A DNA stretch of 64,000 nt from Rhizobiales bacterium GAS188 (GTDB taxonomy: Bacteria; Pseudomonadota; Alphaproteobacteria; Rhizobiales; Beijerinckiaceae), in the NCBI GenBank assembly GCA_900104855.1, contig FNSS01000001.1:1550001-1614000 (forward strand), read 5' to 3'. Shown here piece after piece: positions 1 through 8,191 of the stretch. Position 1 is the stretch's first letter. Each line of letters opens with the position of its first letter. Both the position numbers and the translations under genes were made by a program. The notes below the pieces were generated by a model that worked only from the letters and a program-made list of their open reading frames with translations, was not told the origin of the DNA and made no database searches.

Positions 1-689
1 GCAGCCCGACCTCGCGCCAGTACATCGAACGCGAGGCGGAGCGGGCCCGCTATGTGCTGGTGACGGAGCCGGCGCGCGAAGGCGGCAAGGTGGTCACGGC
101 CCGCAAGGGCACGGCGCGCTTCGACATCCGCGTCACCGGCTGCTCGGCCCATTCCGGCTCCCGCCATGAGGATGGCCGCAGCGCCATCAAGGAGCTCGCC
201 CGCCAGATCCTCGATCTCGAGGCGATGACCGATTATGCCTCGGGCGTCACCGTCAATGTCGGCGTGATCCGGGGCGGCACGCGCGCCAATGTGGTGGCGC
301 AGCACGCCTCGGCCGAGATCGACATGCGCGTGCCGAACCCGGAGATCGGCGCAAAGGCGATCGCGCGCGTGCTCGCCATCAAGCCCTATGACAAGGATGT
401 CGTGGTCGAGGTCAGCGGCGGGCTCAACCGGCCGGGCTATGAGAAATCGCCTCGGATCTCCGAGCTCTTCGAGCATGCGCGCGGCCTCGCCTCGGAGATC
501 GGCTTCGAGCTTCAGGACCTGGCGACAGGCGGCGGCTCGGACGGCAATTTCACCGCCGCGCGCGTGCCGACCCTCGACGGCCTCGGCGTCGACGGCAAGG
601 GCGGCCATACCCATCACGAGCAGATCTACATTTCCTCGCTCGTGCCGCGCGCCACCTTGATGCTGCGCCTGATGGAGACGCTGGGGTGA
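1..689 (+). CDS. M20-family metallopeptidase (CPG2-like), C-terminal part
   Basis: This is the 3' part of a gene that begins before the window; the frame is open from base 3 and no internal start is needed. The segment holds the M20 dimerisation domain (HSGSRHEDGRSA, then the DMRVPNPEIG strand) and the end of the catalytic domain, with TGGGSDGN and the metal-ligand region GGHTHHEQ near the C-terminus. Family knowledge: M20 zinc enzymes of the carboxypeptidase G2 type cut C-terminal glutamate or related amide bonds in the cytoplasm or periplasm. The first metal ligands and any signal peptide lie outside the window, so substrate and location cannot be judged. A repeat element follows the stop. 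Confidence 0.85.
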   Translation, partial: SPTSRQYIEREAERARYVLVTEPAREGGKVVTARKGTARFDIRVTGCSAHSGSRHEDGRSAIKELARQILDLEAMTDYASGVTVNVGVIRGGTRANVVAQHASAEIDMRVPNPEIGAKAIARVLAIKPYDKDVVVEVSGGLNRPGYEKSPRISELFEHARGLASEIGFELQDLATGGGSDGNFTAARVPTLDGLGVDGKGGHTHHEQIYISSLVPRATLMLRLMETLG

Positions 690-703
690 GATGGGCGGCG
701 CGT

Positions 704-798
704 CTCCTTCTCCCGCTCTTGGGCGGGAGAAGGTGCCCGAACGAAGTGAGGGCGGATGAGGGACGCCGGTGAAGCGCTCGACCGTCCCTCATCCGCCT
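704..798. repeat. RIME-like two-palindrome intergenic repeat, copy R1
   Basis: Two palindromes in tandem. The first is CTTCTCCCGC (707-716) against GCGGGAGAAG (723-732), with a 6-nt loop. The second is a perfect 15-bp arm pair, 751-765 with 783-797, around a loop reading GGTGAAGCGCTCGACC. The same loop with one change recurs in copies at 18.3 and 31.6 kb. It lies between convergent genes and could fold as a terminator on either strand, but there is no T-run. The architecture matches the rhizobial intergenic mosaic element type; the assignment to that named family is inference. Confidence 0.8.
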
Positions 799-812
799 CG
801 GTTGCGCCCGCC

Positions 813-1781
813 TCACACGATCTGGTTATGGAGCTGCGTCTCGCCGCGCCAGAGCCGGTCGAGATTGTCGATGAGATAATCGAGGATGGTATCCTCGTAG
901 CGCCGCGTCTCGCCCGCCGTGTGCGGCGTGATCAGGACGTTCGGCAGGTCCCAGAGCGGTGATGCGGCCGCCAGCGGCTCCTCCTCGGTGACGTCGATGC
1001 CGGCGCCTGCGATGCGCCCTTCGGCGAGGGCCCGGATCAGGGCTGGCTCGTCGACGCAGCGGCCTCGCGCCACGTTGATGAGATATGCGGAGGGCTTCAT
1101 CGCGGCGAGCACCGCCGCGTCGATCAGCCCTTCCGTTTCCTTGGTGAGCGGACAGGTGAGCGCCACGAAATCGACGCGCGGCAGCAGCGATTTCAGATCC
1201 GCCATGGCATGCACTTCGTCGGCGGCGCCAGGCCCCGAAGCGATGTCGCGCCTGACGCCGACGACCCGCATGTCGAAGGCCTTGGCGAGCTGCGCCAGGC
1301 GTCCGCCTATGGTGCCGAGCCCGATGATCGCCAGCGTCTTGCCGCCGAGCTCGTCCTCGCGCTGAGTCAGATCGCCGATCATGCCGCGCCAGACATGCTT
1401 CGCCTGATTGTCGCGCGCCTCGGGGATCCGGCGCATCAGGGCCAGCATCAGCGCCATGGCATGCTCGGAGACGGCGCGTGCATTCACGCCTTGCGCATTG
1501 GCGAGGCGCACCCCTCTCGCACGCAGCAGATTTTGCGAGAATTTGTCGACGCCCGAGCTGACCGCCTGGATGAAGCGCAGCTTCGGCGCCTTGTCGAGAA
1601 GCGCGTCGCTCCACATCCCCGAGATGACCAGCACATCGGCCTCCGCCGCCCTGCGCTCGAGCTCGTCGGCCTTACGCACCTCGAAGCTCTTCAGCCCGGT
1701 GCGTCGCGCCGCGAAACGCGCTCCGAACTGATAGGCGACATGGGCAAAGCAGATGGTGAGATCGTCTCGGGAGGGAAGCAT
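813..1781 (-). CDS. D-2-hydroxyacid dehydrogenase family protein
   Basis: A 322-aa NAD(P)-dependent D-isomer 2-hydroxyacid dehydrogenase, which interconverts 2-keto and D-2-hydroxy acids in the cytoplasm. Visible features are the Rossmann motif GLGTIGGRLAQL in the middle, NVARGRCVDE with the substrate Arg, the TEEEPL acid and the catalytic His in ITPHTAGE. The frame stays open to 1964, but the upstream part is translated repeat DNA, so the ATG at 1781 (MLPSRDDLTICFAH) is preferred; its Shine-Dalgarno is weak. The gene stands alone, convergent with the M20 peptidase. The substrate is not predictable; glyoxylate/hydroxypyruvate or a sugar-acid ketoacid are possible. Confidence 0.85.
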   Translation of the reverse strand: MLPSRDDLTICFAHVAYQFGARFAARRTGLKSFEVRKADELERRAAEADVLVISGMWSDALLDKAPKLRFIQAVSSGVDKFSQNLLRARGVRLANAQGVNARAVSEHAMALMLALMRRIPEARDNQAKHVWRGMIGDLTQREDELGGKTLAIIGLGTIGGRLAQLAKAFDMRVVGVRRDIASGPGAADEVHAMADLKSLLPRVDFVALTCPLTKETEGLIDAAVLAAMKPSAYLINVARGRCVDEPALIRALAEGRIAGAGIDVTEEEPLAAASPLWDLPNVLITPHTAGETRRYEDTILDYLIDNLDRLWRGETQLHNQIV

Positions 1782-1829
1782 GCCGGCACTTCGCAGGAAC
1801 TTGCCGAGGAGGTCAAGGCAGGGGGCGCT

Positions 1830-2018
1830 CCTCACCTCTCCCCTTGTGGGAGAGGTCGATCCGAGCCGCCAGGCGAGGATCGGGTGAGGGGGGCAGCTAC
1901 GACCTTTGCGAGTCAGGTTAGGGCAATCATTCCAATCCTCCGAGGCCGGCGCTGCCCCCCTCACCCGGAGCCTTCGCTTCGCTCAGGCTCCGACCTCTCC
2001 CGCAAGGGGAGAGGTGGG
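1830..2018. repeat. RIME-like intergenic repeat, copy R2
   Basis: Nested palindromes. Local hairpins lie at 1835-1855 (CCTCTCC.. / GGGAGAGG) and 1994-2014. A perfect 16-bp inverted pair, GGGTGAGGGGGGCAGC at 1882-1897 and its complement at 1951-1966, brackets about 53 bp. The right part overlaps the 3' end of the TPR gene and encodes its last residues, including its stop codon. The spacer differs from that of copy R1, so this is another subtype or a mosaic. Confidence 0.75.
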
Positions 2019-4070
2019 CGTCGGCGCTCGACGAAACGAAGCCGCAAAGCACTGCAGCTCCTGCCTCACCGCAGCAAGCACCGGTCCCCATTCGCCACGC
2101 TGCGCCTGGCGGAACAGGCGCATGCCGGGATACCAGGGGCTGTCCTGTCGCCCCAGCAGCCAGCGCCAATCGGGCACATGCTTCAACAGGAGGAAGGCCG
2201 GCTTGCCGAGCGCGCCGGCGAGATGCGCGATCGCGGTGTCGCAAGTGACGACGAGGTCGAGGCAGGCGATCACGGCGGCGGCATCGAGGAAGGCGCCCGG
2301 CCCTGCGTCGAAATCGACGCCCAATGTCTCGACCGGGAGGCAGGAGGGCGGAGGCTCGTCGCGCATCAGGCTCACGAAGCGCAACGACGCTTGACCGGCG
2401 AGCGCGCCCAAAGCCTCGGCCGGGATCGCCCGCTCGCCGTCGACGCCGATATTGCCCTGCCAGCACAGGCCGATCCGGATCCCTGCTTCGCCGATCCTCT
2501 GCGCCCATCGCGCGACGCGATCGGGCTCGGCCCGCAGATAGGGCATCTCGCAAGGGATGGAGGTGAGCGTGGTGCCGAAGGCGCGCGGCAGGCTCGTGAC
2601 CGCAATCTGATAGTCGAAGGCTTTAGGGTCGAAACCTTGTGCCGCATCGCCCGCATCGAGGAAGCCCAAGGGCGTCCTCAGGCTGCGCAATAGAGCCTGC
2701 ATGCTCTTGCGGCAGATGAGCGTGACCTCGGCCCCCCGATCGACGAGCAGGGGCAGGTAGCGCGCCATATGGATGAGGTCGCCGAGGCCTTGCTCGTCGA
2801 GCACCAGGAGCTTGCGCCCTTCGAGCGTCTCTCCGCGCCATTCGGGGCAATCGGCCGCGACGATCTTCTGCGGCGCTCCAGTTCGTTGCCAGCGCGCCTC
2901 GAAATCCTCAAAACCTTGTTGCAGCCTGCCGCTCAGCAGCAGGCTCCCGGCGCGGTTGTTGCGCGCATCGGGATAATCGGGCTTCAGCGCCAGCGCCAAG
3001 TCGAAATGGCGGATCGAATCCCCGACGCGGCCGAGCTCGCGCAGCAAGACGCCGCAATTCGACAGGGCTTCGGGAAAAGCCGGGCGCAACCGCAAGGCCG
3101 TCTCATAGGCCGCGAGCGCCTGGTCGAGCTTCGCGCGATCGCGCAGGATGATGGCGCGGCTCATCCAGGCATCCGCATCATCGGGCGCCCGGGCGATTGC
3201 GGCATCGATCGCGGACTCGGCCTCGTCCAGCTGGCCGAGATCGCGCAGCATTGTGCCGAGAAGGCGCAGCAATTTCGGCTCGCCCGGGCAGCTGAGCAAG
3301 GCCTCCTTGCAGGCGAGGATCGCATCCTGGAGGCGGCCGAGCTGGTAGAGGAGATTGGCCTGGTTGAGCAACGCCGGCAGGAAATCCGGCCTGTGCCGCA
3401 AGGCCTCCTCCGTCAGCGTCAAGGCGGCCGGCGCATCGCCGAGACGGTGCAAGATCCTGGCGAGATTGCACAAGGCTTCAGGGTAAGCCGGCTGCAACCG
3501 CAAGGCCTCCTGATACGAGGCGCAGGCCTGCGGCAAGCGGCCGAGCCGGTCCTGGAGAACGCCGCGGCGGTAGAGCGCCTCGGGAAAAGCCGGACGCAGC
3601 GCGAGGCAGGCCTCGCAGGAGGCCAGCGCCTCCTCGTTCCGGCCGAGCCTCGCCAGCGCGTCGCTGCGGTTGAGCCAGAGCTCGGCATCCTCAGGATGTG
3701 CCCGCAAGGCGCCCTCATGGGCGGCGACCGCATCTTCATGACGCCCGAGCTCGCCCAGCAGGTTCGCCCGCGCGAGATGCACATCGCGGTGATCGGGCGC
3801 GAGCGCCAGCGCTCCTTCGTACCAGGCGAGCGCCGTTTCCTTCTGCCCGGCATGTGCATGGATGATGCCGAAGAGGTAACTGGCCGCATCGCTCGCTCTG
3901 GCGATCTCGGCGAGCGGCGCGATCTGCGCCAGCGCCGTCTCCGGTTGTCCAGCGTCCAGATGGGCGATCGCCTCTCTGATCGCGGCCGCGAGGCGCTCGC
4001 CGTCCAACTCAGCGGCTGCGCGCGAATCCTGCCTGTCCGTCTGGAATGCTGCCGGCATGCGCGCGCCCAT
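1983..4070 (-). CDS. Tetratricopeptide-repeat protein with C-terminal glycosyltransferase-like domain
   Basis: A 695-aa protein. Residues about 25-390 are some ten TPR units of 34 residues (recurring patterns such as ALRLQPAYPEALCNLARILHRLG). The C-terminal third is a GT9/GT41-like Rossmann domain with KLLVLDEQGLGDLIH and VVTCDTAIAHLAGALGKP, the latter typical of heptosyltransferase-like proteins found in many TPR proteins of alphaproteobacteria. A role in protein or envelope glycosylation is inference. No signal peptide is seen. The last residues (PTPTSPLAGEVGA) are encoded by an intergenic repeat element, so the original stop was probably lost or replaced. The ATG at 4070 has no clear ribosome site; ATG 4058 is an alternative. 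Confidence 0.8.
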   Translation of the reverse strand: MGARMPAAFQTDRQDSRAAAELDGERLAAAIREAIAHLDAGQPETALAQIAPLAEIARASDAASYLFGIIHAHAGQKETALAWYEGALALAPDHRDVHLARANLLGELGRHEDAVAAHEGALRAHPEDAELWLNRSDALARLGRNEEALASCEACLALRPAFPEALYRRGVLQDRLGRLPQACASYQEALRLQPAYPEALCNLARILHRLGDAPAALTLTEEALRHRPDFLPALLNQANLLYQLGRLQDAILACKEALLSCPGEPKLLRLLGTMLRDLGQLDEAESAIDAAIARAPDDADAWMSRAIILRDRAKLDQALAAYETALRLRPAFPEALSNCGVLLRELGRVGDSIRHFDLALALKPDYPDARNNRAGSLLLSGRLQQGFEDFEARWQRTGAPQKIVAADCPEWRGETLEGRKLLVLDEQGLGDLIHMARYLPLLVDRGAEVTLICRKSMQALLRSLRTPLGFLDAGDAAQGFDPKAFDYQIAVTSLPRAFGTTLTSIPCEMPYLRAEPDRVARWAQRIGEAGIRIGLCWQGNIGVDGERAIPAEALGALAGQASLRFVSLMRDEPPPSCLPVETLGVDFDAGPGAFLDAAAVIACLDLVVTCDTAIAHLAGALGKPAFLLLKHVPDWRWLLGRQDSPWYPGMRLFRQAQRGEWGPVLAAVRQELQCFAASFRRAPTPTSPLAGEVGA

Positions 4071-4115
4071 ATGATGAGGGCTTATCGCAGCATGCCGGGC
4101 TTTCGCGGACCTGAC

Positions 4116-4910
4116 CTACAGCCCCCCGAACACCGGAGCCGGCAAGTAGTGCAGCACCCGCCGCTCGGCCAAGACCACCATCAGATAGGCAAAGCCGCCG
4201 ATCACCGTCAGGAGGATGATCGCGACGAACACCATGGGCGTATTGGCCTGGCCTTCCCCGAAGCTCAGGAGGAAGCCGATGCCCGAATTGCCGCCGACCA
4301 GCTCGCCGACCACGACGCCGACCACGGCGAGCGTCGCGCCGATGCGCAGCCCTGCGAACATCGACGGCAGCGAGGCCGGGAACTCGATCTTCCAGAAGAT
4401 CTGGGCCCGCCTCGCCTTGAAGGCGCGCACCAGGTTGATCAGATCGGCATCGATGCCGCGGATCGCGGTCAGGACATTCACCATCACGGGGAAGAAGACG
4501 ATCAGGATGGCGACCAGGATGCGCGGATAGACGGTGAAGCCCATCCACAGGATGAAGAGCGGCGCGAAGGCGACCTTGGGGGCGATCTGCAGGGCGAGGA
4601 TATAGGGCGACAAGGCGATCTCGGCGGTTGGCGAGATGCCGAGCAGATAACCGAACACCGCGCCGAGCAGGCTGCCGAGCGCGAAGCCGACCAGGACTTC
4701 GCCCAAGGTCACGCCGAAATGGAAGACGAGATGGTTCACCTGCCACATGCGCAGGAACTCTTCGCAGACCATCGACAAAGGCGGCAGGATGAATTGCGGA
4801 ATGCCGATGAGGCCCGGCCCCCATTGCCAGCCGCACAGGAAGACGACCAGCAGCGCGAGGCTCGCGATCGTTCCCCTGGCGGCGAGCGGCAGGCGTCGGT
4901 TCTTGGTCAT
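4116..4910 (-). CDS. ABC transporter permease, NitT/TauT (SsuC/TauC) family
   Basis: A 264-aa inner-membrane permease with six hydrophobic segments. The conserved cytoplasmic loop (EFPASLPSMFAGLRIGATLAVVGVV) is typical of BPD_transp_1 permeases for nitrate, sulfonates, taurine, thiamine precursors or similar small molecules. Its ATG overlaps the stop of the upstream ATPase gene by 4 nt (ATGA), which shows translational coupling. The matching binding protein is encoded divergently at 5825. The proximity to sox genes does not prove a sulfur substrate. Confidence 0.9.
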   Translation of the reverse strand: MTKNRRLPLAARGTIASLALLVVFLCGWQWGPGLIGIPQFILPPLSMVCEEFLRMWQVNHLVFHFGVTLGEVLVGFALGSLLGAVFGYLLGISPTAEIALSPYILALQIAPKVAFAPLFILWMGFTVYPRILVAILIVFFPVMVNVLTAIRGIDADLINLVRAFKARRAQIFWKIEFPASLPSMFAGLRIGATLAVVGVVVGELVGGNSGIGFLLSFGEGQANTPMVFVAIILLTVIGGFAYLMVVLAERRVLHYLPAPVFGGL

Positions 4911-5737
4911 GCGGGCACCCGCGCGCCCGGCTCGTCCCGCTCGCCCACCGCCTCGCCGATGCCGAGCCGGTCCATCAGCACCGAGACATAGGAGGAGACC
5001 TTGGGGTCGCGGCGCCTGGCGATCGGGTTGTCGCGGCTGCCGATCTCGATGGCGATCTCATCGATGATGTGGCCGGGGCGCTGGCTCATCACCAGCACGC
5101 GGTCCGACAGGATGACGGCCTCGACGAGGTCATGGGTGATGAGCAGCGCCGTCTTGCCGGCGCGCCGCAGGCTCCGCGCCAGCTCCTGCTGCAGCACCAT
5201 GCGCGTCTGGGCATCGACGGCCGAGAAGGGCTCGTCGAGCAGCAGCACCGACGGGTCGACCGCAAGGGTGCGCGCCAGCGCCGCGCGTTGGCGCATGCCG
5301 CCCGATAATTGATGCGGATATTGGCCCTCGAAATCGGCGAGCCCGAAGCTCACCAGCAGATCGCGCGCCCTGCGCCTGGCAAAGCCGAGGTCGCGGCCAT
5401 GGATCTCCATGCCGAGCATCACATTCTCGGCGATGCTGCGCCAGGGCAAGAGCAGATCCTTCTGCAGCATGAAGGCCACATGGGCGTTCGGGCCGGCTAT
5501 AGGCTCGCCGTCCACGAAAGCGCGCCCGCCGGTCGGCGCCACGAGACCGGCACCGATATTGAGGAGCGTGCTCTTGCCGCAGCCGCTCGGACCGATCAGC
5601 GAGACGATCTCGCCATCGGCGACCGAAAAGCTCACATCCTCGATCGCCGTCATGCGCTCCGACGCAGCGCCCGCGGCCCCCTTCCCGGCGGCCTTGATAA
5701 ACTGCATGGTGAGGTTTCGGAATTCGAGCCGCAACAT
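4907..5737 (-). CDS. ABC transporter ATP-binding protein, NitT/TauT family
   Basis: A 276-aa ATPase energising the permease at 4116-4910. Walker A is GPSGCGKSTLLN (about residue 53), the Q-loop is MLQKDLLLPW, the signature is LSGGMRQRAALAR, Walker B is VLLLDEPFSAVD and the H-loop is LLITHDLVEA. The long basic insert before the first strand and the C-terminal tail after the H-loop are unremarkable. The first gene of a two-gene operon, divergent from the binding-protein gene, with 87 bp between the starts that should hold both promoters. Confidence 0.92.
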   Translation of the reverse strand: MLRLEFRNLTMQFIKAAGKGAAGAASERMTAIEDVSFSVADGEIVSLIGPSGCGKSTLLNIGAGLVAPTGGRAFVDGEPIAGPNAHVAFMLQKDLLLPWRSIAENVMLGMEIHGRDLGFARRRARDLLVSFGLADFEGQYPHQLSGGMRQRAALARTLAVDPSVLLLDEPFSAVDAQTRMVLQQELARSLRRAGKTALLITHDLVEAVILSDRVLVMSQRPGHIIDEIAIEIGSRDNPIARRRDPKVSSYVSVLMDRLGIGEAVGERDEPGARVPA

Positions 5738-5824
5738 CTTGAGCCTATTGACCTTCGATTGTCGAAACCGCCTCGAAGGGCGAAGATGAGGCTGCCGATC
5801 GAATAGCGAGTGTAGGAGAGCGCC

Positions 5825-6865
5825 ATGACCCGTGACAAGGCTGCAGGACAGGCCTCAGGACAGGCGTTAGGGGCCGCGGGAGGTTTGGCCCGCATCGGCG
5901 TGCGGCGCGCGCTCGCCGCCGCGCTCATTTTCGCCTTCGCTCTCGCTTCCGCCGGCGTCGAAGCCGGCGAAAGCGTCACTTATCTGTTCCCGGCGCCGCC
6001 GCTGCTGCCGGCCTTCGGCCCGCTGCAGATCGCCAAGGGCAAGGGCTATTTCACCGAGGCCGGCCTCGATGTCGAGTTCGCGGTCGGCCGTGGCGGCGTC
6101 GATGTGGCGAAGCAAGTGGGCGCCGGCAATGCGGCGCTCGGCGGCATCGTCGCCGACAGCCCCATCATCGTGCGCGGCAATGGCGTGCCGGTGAAGGTGG
6201 TCGCGGTGTTCGGCGGCAAGGGCTTCATGCAGACCGTGGTGCGCGCCGATGCCGGCATCGACAAGCCGGCCGATCTGAAAGGCAAGACGCTGACCGTGAT
6301 GTCCTATCAGGACACCACCTTCTATGCGCTGCTCGGCTTGCTGGCGAGCGTCGGCTTGAAGCAGGACGACGTCAACATCCAGGCGGCCGGCCCGACGGGC
6401 GTCTGGCAATCGGTGGCGAGCGGCACTTCGGTCGGGATGGCCGGCATTCCCGACTGGATACCGCCGGTCGAGGCGGCGGGCGTCAAGGTCAAGATCATCC
6501 AGACCGATGATTACTTCCCGCATATGGCGCAGGCCATCGCGGTCTCCGACCAGACCATCAAGGAGCGGCCCGAGATGGTGCGCAAATTCGTGCACGCGGC
6601 CTTGCGCGGCATGAAGGACATCATGGACGATCCCGACAAGGCGGCCGTGGATTTCGTGAGCTTCGTGCCCGAATGGAAGGGCAAGGAGACGCAGGTCCGG
6701 GACGCCTTCCGCTATTACGCCAAGCTCGTCTATGTCGGGCAGAAGCGGCTCGGCGAAGTCGATGTCGAAAGGCTCGGCAAACTGCAGGATTTCTATCTCG
6801 CCAACGGCATCATCCAGAAGAAGACCCCGCTCGACGAGCTCTACACGAACGCCTTCATCGAATAG
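5825..6865 (+). CDS. ABC transporter substrate-binding protein, NMT1/SsuA-like
   Basis: A 346-aa periplasmic binding protein. An N-terminal cationic and hydrophobic stretch (ARIGVRRALAAALIFAFALASA) acts as a Sec signal. The mature part has the NMT1/SsuA pattern: GPLQIAKGKGYFTEAGLDVEF, then AALGGIVADSPIIV and KGKTLTVMSYQDTTFY. The start ATG at 5825 follows GGAGAG at suitable spacing. It faces the ATPase/permease operon divergently and presumably completes that importer. Members of this family bind sulfonates, nitrate, phthalates, riboflavin or pyrimidine precursors; nothing visible fixes the ligand. Confidence 0.88.
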   Translation: MTRDKAAGQASGQALGAAGGLARIGVRRALAAALIFAFALASAGVEAGESVTYLFPAPPLLPAFGPLQIAKGKGYFTEAGLDVEFAVGRGGVDVAKQVGAGNAALGGIVADSPIIVRGNGVPVKVVAVFGGKGFMQTVVRADAGIDKPADLKGKTLTVMSYQDTTFYALLGLLASVGLKQDDVNIQAAGPTGVWQSVASGTSVGMAGIPDWIPPVEAAGVKVKIIQTDDYFPHMAQAIAVSDQTIKERPEMVRKFVHAALRGMKDIMDDPDKAAVDFVSFVPEWKGKETQVRDAFRYYAKLVYVGQKRLGEVDVERLGKLQDFYLANGIIQKKTPLDELYTNAFIE

Positions 6866-7220
6866 ATTTTTGCATCGAAGAGAGGCTTGCGTCGAATTGG
6901 GCGCCGGCGTGAATGTCGGTGCATGACTTTGATCGTGGTGACCCTTGATTCCTTGGCGCCGGGCATTACATATCAGCTATGCCGTGATGTGGACTCAGCT
7001 CTACAGCAGATGTTTACATACAGAGAAGCATGGGTTGCATCCGACACAGCCCCGGCCACGATGTGACCGGGGCTTGATTATTTTGCGGCCTTGACGCTTA
7101 TCCTCACACGCTCATCCTTATGTGCTTTGCGCAAAGCGGGGGAGATCTCCCAGCGCGGCCATCACCTGCGGCAATATTCGCCGCGTCGCCCGGGCCGCAT
7201 GAATCGCCGATGATTGGCAT
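6866..7220. other. 355-bp intergenic region with a candidate small RNA
   Basis: No convincing ORF. A possible sigma70-like pair, TTGATT at 6945-6950 and TACATA at 6967-6972 with a 16-bp spacer, precedes a strong intrinsic terminator at 7048-7084. This would allow a transcript of roughly 100 nt. The promoter match is weak (only three of six bases at -10). The terminator alone could simply end the binding-protein transcript. The rest holds no repeat that I recognise. Confidence 0.35.
7048..7084 (+). terminator. Intrinsic terminator
   Basis: A perfect 8-bp GC-rich stem, AGCCCCGG (7048-7055) with CCGGGGCT (7067-7074), an 11-nt loop and a T-rich tail TGATTATTTT. It acts on plus-strand transcripts, either from the binding-protein gene or from a small RNA. 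Confidence 0.8.
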
Positions 7221-7688
7221 TCAAGGCCGGACATAGCTCCAACCCTGTTCCTGCAGCTCCATCAGATGCACGACGCCCGACGGCACGAGCTTGGCCTGCG
7301 ACACGATGGTTATCGCATGCCCCTCGCGCTTCTCCATGCCTCGCTTGGTGACATTGCAGGCCGAGAACCTGATCTGCGACGGGAAGCTGAACTCCACGAG
7401 CTGCCTGATGCGCTCCTGCACCAGCGCCGGCGAGGTATCGGCCCTCAGCATGTTCAGCCCCGGACCGTAGGCGACGACATCGACATCGACGTCCTCGTTC
7501 CGGTCGCGGTAATACTCGATGACGTTGGTGGCGTTGTTCAGCACGAGATTCATCACCTCGGGATCGTTCTGATCGACCTGGATGGCGATGCGGTGCGGCT
7601 TGGCGTTCTCGGCCGCCGGCGCCGCCGCCGTGGCGCACAGGCAGAAGGCGACGACCAGCGACAGGGCGTGAAGACAAAGCGCGCGCAT
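7221..7688 (-). CDS. Exported DsrE-like protein 1 at end of sox operon
   Basis: A 155-aa protein with a clear Sec signal (MRALCLHALSLVVAFCLCATAAAPAAE), so it is periplasmic. The mature part has a DsrE/DsrF-like fold pattern: RIAIQVDQNDPEVMNLVLNN at the N-terminus, DVDVVAYGPGLNML in the middle and a single conserved-looking Cys in RFSACNVTK. Family knowledge: cytoplasmic DsrE/TusD proteins carry sulfane sulfur on a Cys; this exported version may handle sulfur in the periplasm, which is inference. The ATG follows GAGGGAAG. It is the last gene of the sox operon, 23 bp after its paralogue. Confidence 0.75.
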   Translation of the reverse strand: MRALCLHALSLVVAFCLCATAAAPAAENAKPHRIAIQVDQNDPEVMNLVLNNATNVIEYYRDRNEDVDVDVVAYGPGLNMLRADTSPALVQERIRQLVEFSFPSQIRFSACNVTKRGMEKREGHAITIVSQAKLVPSGVVHLMELQEQGWSYVRP

Positions 7689-7711
7689 GGATTTCTTCCC
7701 TCAGGGCCGGG

Positions 7712-8191
7712 TCAAGGGCGAACCAGCGTATAGCCTGCCTCGACCAGCGACAGGATCTGCACCACCCCCGCCTCCACCGGAACGGCGTTGGGGTTCAGCT
7801 CCGGGCGCTTGCCCGTCTCGCGCGTGATAGTGTCGACCGTGTTCATGCAGACGTCGAAACGCACGCCCTGCGCCACCAGGCTGTCGACGTATTTCCGGCT
7901 GGGGCTCGCGGCCCGCAAGAGATCGATGCCGGGGCCGAAGGCGACGACCTCGAGCGCGATACGGTCCGGGCCATAAGCCTTCAACAGGTTGTTGGCGACG
8001 CTGATGACCAGGGCCTGCTTCTTCGGATCGCGATCGGATAGCTGCATGACCAGCTTGTGATCCGCAAATGGCTTGTCGACGGGCGGAGGTTGCTGCGCGG
8101 CCGCGCCGCCGATGGGCATGCCGAATACCTGCAGTGCTGCGGCGAGCGCCAGCGCGCCGATCGCCGCTCGACGTGACAGGGTTGCGGCCAT
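7712..8191 (-). CDS. Exported DsrE-like protein 2
   Basis: A 159-aa paralogue of the neighbouring protein, with a twin-arginine-like or Sec signal (LSRRAAIGALALAAALQVFG). It shares the layout HKLVMQLSDRDPKKQALVISV, then EVVAFGPGIDLLRA, then a single Cys in RFDVCMNTVDT, and ends VEAGYTLVRP like its partner's ..WSYVRP. The start ATG at 8191 overlaps the soxB stop in a TGATG junction, so it belongs to the sox operon and is translationally coupled. A longer frame upstream overlaps soxB and is not believed. Confidence 0.75.
   Translation of the reverse strand: MAATLSRRAAIGALALAAALQVFGMPIGGAAAQQPPPVDKPFADHKLVMQLSDRDPKKQALVISVANNLLKAYGPDRIALEVVAFGPGIDLLRAASPSRKYVDSLVAQGVRFDVCMNTVDTITRETGKRPELNPNAVPVEAGVVQILSLVEAGYTLVRP

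Noticed and set aside
2769-4991. A 740-codon plus-strand frame across the TPR and permease genes
   Set aside because: It crosses two well-supported minus-strand genes and has no ribosome site or recognisable domain.
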